Assembly: GCA_003499525.1 (NCBI GenBank)
Contig: DNTB01000075.1
Location: forward strand, 1-21,322
Length of the DNA stretch: 21,322 bases
DNA from: Flavobacteriales bacterium
GTDB lineage: Bacteria; Bacteroidota; Bacteroidia; Flavobacteriales_G; Salibacteraceae
Direction of reading: 5' to 3'
Below the pieces are notes generated by a model. That model was given only the letters and a program-made list of their open reading frames with translations, ran no database searches and was not told the origin of the DNA. A program made the translations under genes and the position numbers. Positions 1 through 8,000 of the stretch are shown here, in pieces (positions within the stretch are counted from its first letter, which is position 1; the number at the start of each line of letters is the position of its first letter).

Positions 1-2
1 CA

Positions 3-149
3 CTAAAGCGGATATACATAAAGGTCAAATACTGTTGTGGCTATCAGGTCATATTCTGCTGTGGCAATGGAGTTGATCCGGGGAAAAAGGGTTTTGAGGC
101 GACCATGTTGATTCATGAAACTTACCAATTAAGCACCAGTTCAAAATAA
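3..149 (+). CDS. Possible C-terminal end of an upstream gene (partial)
   Basis: This frame is open from the window edge for 48 codons and ends in TAA at 147-149; the other two plus frames stop at once or at 74-76. The peptide has a strand-like repeated segment (KVKYCCGY then QVIFCCGN) followed by a polar tail ending STSSK. The eight-residue repeat agrees with a 24-bp DNA repeat that keeps this frame, which favours coding. I do not recognise the family. The reading is short enough that it could be chance, and the start would lie outside the window. If real, it ends about 76 bp before the candidate promoter of the next unit. Confidence 0.4.
   Translation, partial: LKRIYIKVKYCCGYQVIFCCGNGVDPGKKGFEATMLIHETYQLSTSSK
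22..68 (+). repeat. Imperfect 24-bp-period direct repeat, two units
   Basis: Units at 22-44 and 46-68 both begin AGGTCA and share the block CTGnTGTGGC; 19 of 23 aligned bases match. The period is exactly eight codons and each unit encodes a V-x-aromatic-C-C-G type strand in the frame that stays open to 149, so it is most simply an internal repeat of a protein rather than a regulatory iteron. Confidence 0.55.
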
Positions 150-224
150 CCTTTAGAAAAGAGTAAAGATGAAAAAGTGATAAACGTTTTTTCAAAGAAT
201 GATGCTTATTTGGAAAAAATGAAA

Positions 225-232
225 TACGTTTG
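225..232 (+). promoter_or_regulatory. Candidate Bacteroidota -7 element (TAnnTTTG)
   Basis: TACGTTTG at 225-232 matches the TAnnTTTG -7 consensus used by the primary sigma factor of Bacteroidota. Transcription would start near 239-240, which leaves a leader of about 95 nt to the preferred start at 334. The -33 TTG element is not at the usual spacing: the nearest TTTG is at 209-212, only 12 bp upstream, so this is a half match. The rest of 150-333 is AT-rich; I saw no convincing hairpin terminator, riboswitch or operator there. Confidence 0.4.
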
Positions 233-333
233 GTGCCTTAACAGAATCTCTACGTATGTTATCCACTAATCATTCTCTACTTGCTGGAGTTTTTTACTTT
301 CTCCTTCTTATCGCTAATTTCAATCTACATCGG

Positions 334-1461
334 ATGAGAATCCCATTATCATTCGTCTGCTTTTTTGTACTGAACGTTTTTTTGCTTCAATTTCAACCTG
401 CTTCAGCTCAAAGAGTTACCATTGAGGAAGCTGCTCTTCCTTACATGTATTTGGATGATGCTTCATTGTTTAATGGAATTAGGGTTAACAATGACATTGG
501 GAACTCTGCTGAAGTTCTGGTGCTTGTCTCCATACTTGATCGCACTGGACGCAATCTTTTGCAAATCAGCTCATACTATTTAGTACCCCCTGGACAAAGC
601 AGTCTTACAGAGCCGATTTCTATTGAAACAAGAACCTCCTCAAGTCTTTTGCATAATTATTTAAAAGAATCAGGTGTGATTCCTCAAGCTCATCTTACCT
701 TTTGTGTTGAGATAAAGGATATTTCTGGAGCCTCCGATCGCATGTGCAGAGAACAGAATGAATTAAGAAACTTTAATCTGGTACTGCAATATCCTTATGA
801 TAAGGAGGTAATCAATACAGTGCGGCCTTCCTTGTTTTGGAATTATATTGGAAGTACTAAAGATGTCACTTATCGAATTGTTTTAAAGAATGCAAACAAT
901 GAAAACACGGAAATGCGGAATAACCTTTTTGGACCTACCGTGTTTGCAGAGTCTCAAATACCAGATCAGTTTATCGACTTTCCTGTAAACATCCCGGATT
1001 TGGAGGTTGGACAAACATACCAATGGCATGTCGAGGCTTTCCTGGGAGATTTAAGTTTGGGAGAGACCGAGATGTGGACGTTCACTATTGAAGAGCCTAA
1101 CGATTTGGAGGATATCCCTTTTTCAAGGTCGTTTATCGATTACACAGAGATCGGGACTGAACCTACATATTACCTTCTCGGTACCATGAAAATTAAGCTG
1201 ACAGAAACACAAAAAACAGGTAGGCTTAAAGTGGATATTACAAAACAAAGAACTCAAGGATCTAAAGAGAAATCAATTGGTAAGAAAGAATTTGAAGTAG
1301 AAATAGGAGATAATTTTTATACCATTGACTTGAATGAAGAGTTCAACCTTAAACACAATAAGAGCTACATAGCTCATGTGAGTAAAGGCAAGAAAGATGT
1401 TCAAACCGTTCACTTTGTATACTTCAATCCCAAATATTTGAAACTCTCAGAATCTGAATGA
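334..1461 (+). CDS. Exported protein with TANFOR/FnIII-like module
   Basis: A predicted secreted protein of 375 aa. Starting at 334 gives a clean signal peptide: MRIP, then a long hydrophobic run, with cleavage after PASA (A25). A longer start at 256 adds 26 residues with a second hydrophobic stretch and is less likely. Residues about 26-145 look beta-rich. Residues about 150-252 show a fibronectin-like pattern resembling the TANFOR (Tannerella forsythia-type) module of Bacteroidota surface proteins: YPYDKEVINTVRPSLFW (Y153 to W169), then YQWHVEAF (Y229 onward) and MWTFTI (M247 onward). The rest, up to residue 375, is lysine-rich and unassigned. It is the first gene of the unit; its stop overlaps an ATG in the sequence ATGA at 1458, suggesting coupling to the next gene. 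Such modules are often next to YD/RHS genes in this phylum, so a role in binding or presenting the giant products is plausible but inferred. The TANFOR assignment is from pattern memory. Confidence 0.85.
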   Translation: MRIPLSFVCFFVLNVFLLQFQPASAQRVTIEEAALPYMYLDDASLFNGIRVNNDIGNSAEVLVLVSILDRTGRNLLQISSYYLVPPGQSSLTEPISIETRTSSSLLHNYLKESGVIPQAHLTFCVEIKDISGASDRMCREQNELRNFNLVLQYPYDKEVINTVRPSLFWNYIGSTKDVTYRIVLKNANNENTEMRNNLFGPTVFAESQIPDQFIDFPVNIPDLEVGQTYQWHVEAFLGDLSLGETEMWTFTIEEPNDLEDIPFSRSFIDYTEIGTEPTYYLLGTMKIKLTETQKTGRLKVDITKQRTQGSKEKSIGKKEFEVEIGDNFYTIDLNEEFNLKHNKSYIAHVSKGKKDVQTVHFVYFNPKYLKLSESE

Positions 1462-1499
1462 GGCCCTATTCCACTAATCAAATTGCTCCACCTTCTGTC

Positions 1500-2099
1500 A
1501 TGAAACTACTGTCGATCCTTTTTTTATTCTCAACCCTGTCTCCAGGTTGTAAAAAGTTACCATCTACACAGATGGAATATATTGATTATGTGGAGGATAT
1601 GAATAACCAATACATACAATCTATGAAGTATGGTTCTTTGGAGTTTTCTTCATTCTACAAACCGCCATCTTACCTGATACTTCAAGATTATAGAGATGAA
1701 TTAGGTACGAATGATATGGTTCTTACCCGGAAAAATCCGTATGAAAACTGGTTGACATTCACCTTCCGAATACGAACAGAAAATGGACAGCACCCTCTGG
1801 ACTTTATGAATAAGGATAAGTACGACTATTTCAAAAAGCTTGAGTATTATATCAATGCGGAAAAGGACTTTCTTCTTGTTACAAATAACACAAACGACAC
1901 ATTAAACTGTCAGCAGTATCATATGGAACGTAATTATGGCGCTGCTCCTTATTTGAATTTGAATGTTGCCTTTTCACGTAGTGAATTAAAAAACAAAGAA
2001 TTTTCGCTACTCTATTTTGATAGAGTTTTTAATCAGGATTGGATAGAATTTCATTATAACGACCATGAGACCGATGAACTACTCGAGAACATTCTATAG
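1500..2099 (+). CDS. Predicted lipoprotein, unknown function
   Basis: A small protein of 199 aa from the start at 1500. That start gives a typical lipoprotein signal: MKLL, hydrophobic SILFLFSTL, then SPGC with Cys17 as the acylated residue, followed by KK. The residues after Cys are not the K-(D/E)2 or QA-(D/E)2 surface-export signal described in Capnocytophaga, so its final side is unclear. An alternative start at 1458 overlaps the previous stop as ATGA and would add 14 residues before the same hydrophobic segment; it cannot be excluded. The mature part is polar and rich in Tyr, Asn and Asp with no domain I recognise. The 3' end overlaps the next gene by 35 bp (26 bp with the later start), so the two are surely co-transcribed. 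Anchoring the neighbouring giant proteins to a membrane is a guess from context only. Confidence 0.75.
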   Translation: MKLLSILFLFSTLSPGCKKLPSTQMEYIDYVEDMNNQYIQSMKYGSLEFSSFYKPPSYLILQDYRDELGTNDMVLTRKNPYENWLTFTFRIRTENGQHPLDFMNKDKYDYFKKLEYYINAEKDFLLVTNNTNDTLNCQQYHMERNYGAAPYLNLNVAFSRSELKNKEFSLLYFDRVFNQDWIEFHYNDHETDELLENIL

Positions 2100-5000
2100 A
2101 AAACATGCTAAAAAAGCCTCTGTATTTTTCACATTACTTTTCTTATCAGAGCTATTTGCACCAACTGCAGCACTCGCGCTGACAGGAGGGCCTACTCAAC
2201 CCGAGATGAGCTCATTTGAGCCTATTTCAACGAATCAAATGGTTGATCTTTTTACGGGCGACTTTACCTATAATATTCCGCTTATGGATGTTGGAGGATA
2301 TCCCATTAATATCGCGTATCACGCGGGTGTCGGAATGGAACAAGAGGCCAGCTGGGTAGGTTTGGGCTGGAATATTAATCCTGGTGTTATCAATAGAACT
2401 GTTAGAGGTGTTCCGGATGATTTTAATGGAGATTTGATTGAAACCAGCATGCACAGAAAAGAAGACATTACTGTGAATGCTAAAGGAGGACTGGATAAGG
2501 AGATTATAGGACTTAAATTAGAAAAGCTAGGAAAACTTAACCTTAGCTTGGGAATGAGCTTTACGTACAATACCTATCGCGGCTTCTACATGGCTCCCGA
2601 CTTTGGTCTTAATTTTAATGCTTCAGTTGGTGACATTTTCGGAGGGCAGGTCGGCATTAATCACTCTGCCGATGGCGGCATTGGAATGTACGCCGCACCA
2701 ACAATGAAATTAGGTAACGACAAATTCGCAGGCAGTATCAGTCCGACTGTAAGCTACAATGCCCGAAATCAGAGTATTGGGCTTTCGGTAAATACGGGTA
2801 TTGCCCTCAGCGAATCTAAAGAAGCCGCGGAAAAAGGCGAATCGAAGCATAATACAAAGCGTATGGAGAAATTCTCAAAAGCTATTAAGAAAATAGCTAA
2901 AGGTAAAAACGCAAAGGTTCGAGAATTCACGGATTATGAAATGAAGAGTCTCAATATGTCTGGAAGCGGTTCAATTCAGTTTGGTTCCAGCAGCTACATT
3001 CCGTCTTCAGCCCCATCTATGAGCAATGAATTTGGCAGTATTCGGGGAGCTATAGGATTGGAAGTCCAAAGTGCGCATCTTGCTGCATACGTTGAAGGAA
3101 ACTATATGAAACAATCGTTAGCCAATACTTCAATTACAGATGGAGCTTATGGCTATTTGTTCCTTCATGAACGGCCGAAGAAGAACGGTCAATTTGAGGG
3201 GATAGCAGATTTCAACCGAGATGGTCCTTCGGGTTCATTCAACCCGGCGGTAAAGTATTTGTCTCCGTCTACCATGACCTATGATATTTTAAGCGTTAAT
3301 GCCCATGGGACAGGGGGAATGTATCGACCTTTCCGCAATGATGTCGGTGTCGTTTCTGACCCATATTACGAGTATAATTCTGTGAACGGATTAAGTCTCG
3401 GTTTCGAAATTGGAGCGGGCAGCATTGCCCGAATAGGGGGTGATGCAGTTGTGCGGAGTTCTCAGGATAGAGGGGGTAATTGGTTGGACCCTCAACTAAC
3501 AGAATATGAATTCAAACCAAAAGTAAAAGGAAGACTGGAAGAGAATGTATACTATAAAGTGGCAGGTGAAATTGTTCCGATAACTGAGACCTACAAGGCG
3601 TTTGGCTACGATGAAGTAAAATCTTATTACACTAAGAGCAAAAATAGTTTGCATGAGCCTGGACTTCAAGTAGATAAGTGGGTTAAGTATGAAACATCTC
3701 ATGACATCAGTCCCCGACAACCCCGAGGTAAAGTGGTTACTATTTTGAATGGAGCTGAGGCTTCTTTTGTAGGCTTGGATAAAAAAATAAGATCGGTATC
3801 CGGCAAGGATTACGATAATCTAACCGAGTTTGAATACTCGAGAGAGACCAATTCAGAAGACTATCACACATCAGAAATAACACAATACGAAAAAGACGGA
3901 AGTCGCTATGTTTTTGGCATTCCCGCTATGAACAGGACAAAGGAAGAGTACTTGTTCAGTATTGACGGTCAGTCTAATCCCAGAGCAATATCTACAGTTC
4001 AATACAGTCAAACAGATGCTACTACAGGCAATTTGAAAGGACTTGATAACTACTTCTCCAAGAAAGTAACACCAGAATATGCTCATTCATTCCTACTTAC
4101 GGGTTATTTGTCGCCGGATTATATGGATGTTACCGGTGATGGAATAACAGATGATGACATTGGAACAGCTGTGAAATTTAATTGGACCAAAGTACATGAT
4201 TCTTTTGGCTGGCGAACCCCCATTGGAGGGTATAAAGCAAACTACGCTGCGGGTAACGAAGGGGACAAAAACGACGATAAAGCTTCGTTTGTACATGGCA
4301 CCAAGGAGCTCTGGTATTTGCATTCTATTGAATCTTCGCATTATGTCGCTGTCTTCGAAACGGATGATTTCAGAACGGATGCTACGAGCGTCAGACTGCA
4401 CGGCGCATTAGAACCTTTGAAAAAGAGCAAACGGCTAAAAAGAATTGTTCTTTACGCGAAGTCGAACCTGGATAAACCTTTAAAAACGGTCGAGTTTGAG
4501 TATACCCAGGAGCTCTGTCAGGGTATCCCAAATGGAACCGGTGGAACCAGTGGAAACAATGGAAAGCTGACACTTAAAAAAATAAGCTTCAAGTTTGGTG
4601 AAAGCTCTGGAGCTGCATTTGCACCGTATGAGTTTACTTACAATGAGCAGTATGTGAAGAACTCAAGTTCAATTCCGGTCAATGGAGACTATAATCCTGA
4701 ACAAGTTGATAGATGGGGGAATTTTAAAGGCCATAATATTCCAGAATCGTCAACATCAAAACTGAGTAAAAATGAATATCCATATACGAATCAGGAAGTA
4801 GCTAAAGATGTTGCGGATAGCTGGGCCTCGTTGTGGAATCTGTCTAAAATAAAGCTCCCTTCCGGCGGTGAAATTACGATAGACTATGAAAGTGATGACT
4901 ATGGTTGGGTTCAGGATCAACCGGCTATGGAAATGATAAGAGTCAAAGGAGCTGGGAGTACAGAAAAATGGTCAAGTGCAACGAATAAGTTATACCACGG

Positions 5001-8000
5001 TAATGGAAATTCGCAGAATTACTATCTCTATTTTGAGCTTCCTTTTGATGTGAACAATTTGCCGCAAGGCTATACTAAAGAACTTGCATTCAAGAATATG
5101 TTCAAGTCCTTTGATCTTAAAAAGAATCAGCTCTATTATAAATTCTATGTTAAGGTTGTAGATGGCGTGGCAGAACATAATGGCATTACCGGATACGCCA
5201 CAGTTGAAACTCATAACAACGAGTTGGTCATGGGCATTTGTCCCGATGACTCAAAGTATGGCTATATTAAAGTAAAGCCAACTCGTGCTGGAGGCAAGAT
5301 CAATAAGCATTGGGTAAATCCAATAGCTGCGAACGCCATGCAGTATTTTACCAATTACATGCCGACCTATGTAAAACCAGGTGCCGATAAGGGTGCCCCA
5401 CAAGGCGATTTTCTTGCAATTGCTAAAAAAATGGTCACTATTATTCCAGATCTTCTTCAAATGGTAGTAGGCCCGGTAAGGTATATGATGATCAACGGTG
5501 TGGCCAGCGAATTTTCAAATACAGCTTCATTAATAAGAGTGAATAGCTGGGACAACCAAAAGTTTGGTGGAGGTTATCGAGTGGCCAAAGTCGAGATTAG
5601 TGATTCCTGGGACGACATGACCGGTAATGAGTTTGAAAGTACATATGGACAAGAGTATTCATACCTCAATGAAGATGGCACTACATCTGGTGTAGCATCT
5701 TTTGAACCGTTATTGGGAGGCGAAGAAAATCCGCTACGTTATCCAACAAAGTTCATGCAAAAGAAAAACCCTGGTGTTTCACCAAACTGGGAATTGTTTC
5801 AGGAAACACCGCTTGGTGAGACCTTCTATCCGTCACCGGTTGTAGGATATGAGCGTGTCGTGGTTAAAAATATTCATGCTGACAAGCCGAGTTCTAAATA
5901 CTATAAAGAAACGCGATTTTACACGGCAAAGGATTTTCCGGTTTATTTCAAGAATAGCGACATAAGTGTAAAAGAGCCGAACAAACTCATTGGAAAGCTA
6001 AAGCCTCCGGTGGGGACATGGACTACCAAGGCACACTTTAGTGCTGCTCAGGGTTTTGTATTCTACCTTAATGACATGCACGGAAAAATGAAGTCAGAAA
6101 GCCATTATTCAGTGCTGGGCAATGGAACGAACAAGGTAAAACTCAGCGGTACCGAATATATATATTATACTGAACGAGATAAAGAAGAAGGTAGGGAAGT
6201 ATTGCATAATAAAGTCCGTGCTGTTCTGCGCAATGGAAAAATTGGCGAAATAATGTTGGGAAAAGAAATTGACCTGACCATTGATTCGCGAGATATTTAT
6301 CATAACGATAAATCACAAAATATTAAAGGCTCTTTGGATGTAATAACCTTAGGAATCATCCCGGCATTTCCACTTCCGATGGTATTATACCTCGATGAAA
6401 ATAACGAAACTCAGGTCAGAACTGCAGTAGTTACCAAAATTATCCAGTCTCATGGACTATTGCATAAGGTAGTTACGCATGATATGAACCATCAAACCAC
6501 ATTAACCAACGAACTCTTTGATGGCCATACTGGAGATCTACTTGTAAGCAGAGTAAACGACCCATTTGGTCAGGATCATATTACCTCTCTACTGCCTGCC
6601 TATTGGAATGAACGATACGAGAGAATGGGACATGCCTATAGAAACATAGGTTTTGAAGAAATGGGTGGTAAAGAGATTACCATCCTAGGACCGTGTGCCG
6701 ATTTAGACACTGATGATCCAGACGCATTTGATTTCTTAAGCTACTATTTCTACGAAGGAATAGTTGATTCCTATTTGGAGAATCATAAAGAGGTGAATTC
6801 AGCTTATGGAAAACTAAACACCATTGCGGGTAATCTCATGACGGCCAATGTTTATGTGCCCGGAGATGAAGTTTTGGTAATGAAGGATGGGGTTAAAGAG
6901 CACCTGTGGGTGATGAATGTGCTTTCACCTCAGGATGTTGAGGACCTACTAGCTGCAACACCTGCTAGCGAGCACTGCTTAAGTGAAGTGACGGGCACTC
7001 CAAACGGAATAACTAGTTCAGATAACTCCGGAACAGGGAACTCAGGCACCAACGGAAACGCCGACCCTAGATGCTCCAATATCCTTACAGAAAGTGCGTT
7101 TAAAGCCGGTATAGTTAATGCTTCACCAGATTTAACCACAGTCGAGGTAGACGAAATATTAGGGGACTTGGTGAATTTCGATACCGACCCGAGCGCGGAG
7201 AAAATATGCGATTTGCTTGATTTATTTCCACTACAGAGTAAAGACCCAAGCACATTCTTCACCAATTACCGCCTCGACGACTTTGCCTTCTTGATCAGCG
7301 ATGGGAATACGTTTTCGGCACAATACCAGCTGAACAATACAGGAAAACTCATAAAGGAAATACTAGACGACCCATTGTTGCACTATTTCATAGGGAATTA
7401 TTTCCCCGCGTCACAAAATTCTCTAATCACAAGTAATGGTGCATTGCATGATCCAAATTATATCGAGTTCTACGAAACCGTGCTTTCTGATGAACAATTA
7501 ACGCAATATCTGAAATGTACACTCGATCATCCTGAAATATTGCAATTTGTTTCGAACCTTGGTTGCGATCAGGATGCTGCCGATTTGGTGCGATTTTCAA
7601 CGTACAATTGGTATAAATGCTTTGAAAAAGATCCGAATCAATATACCACTTTATCCGAGCTCTGGGATTGTGATGATGTCGCTATTGGGCCTCCGGGTAG
7701 CGTTCTGGATCCGGTTATAGGGTTGAATTCAACGACCGGATCGTCAGGAGGTAATGTGCCGGGAGGCGTATCAACGGATCCAAAAACCATAATGGGTGTA
7801 TTGAATCAAACTCAGACGAACCCGGGCGCGAATACAACGAGTTCTGCTAATACTCCTAATACTCAGGGTACCAATGAAACTGTCCTCTGTGAGATAACCT
7901 GTCCTTCTGATAAAATCGAAACGGCCGATGCCGGTAATTGCGATAAAAACATAATCATTCCCCCACTAAATTATAGTGGGCAGGACTGTACTAATCCCGT

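Noticed and set aside
209..232. TTTG at 209-212 as the -33 element of the promoter
   Set aside because: The spacing of 12 bp to TACGTTTG is too short for the usual 19-21 bp arrangement, so only the -7 element is proposed.
150..333. Rho-independent terminator after the possible upstream gene
   Set aside because: There is a T-run at 186-192 but no clear GC-rich inverted repeat before it.
6155..6175. Run of alternating TA (ATATATATATTATA) that could be a promoter or AT-rich origin element
   Set aside because: It is in frame within gene 3 and encodes part of an EYIYYTERD segment; nothing else supports regulation there.
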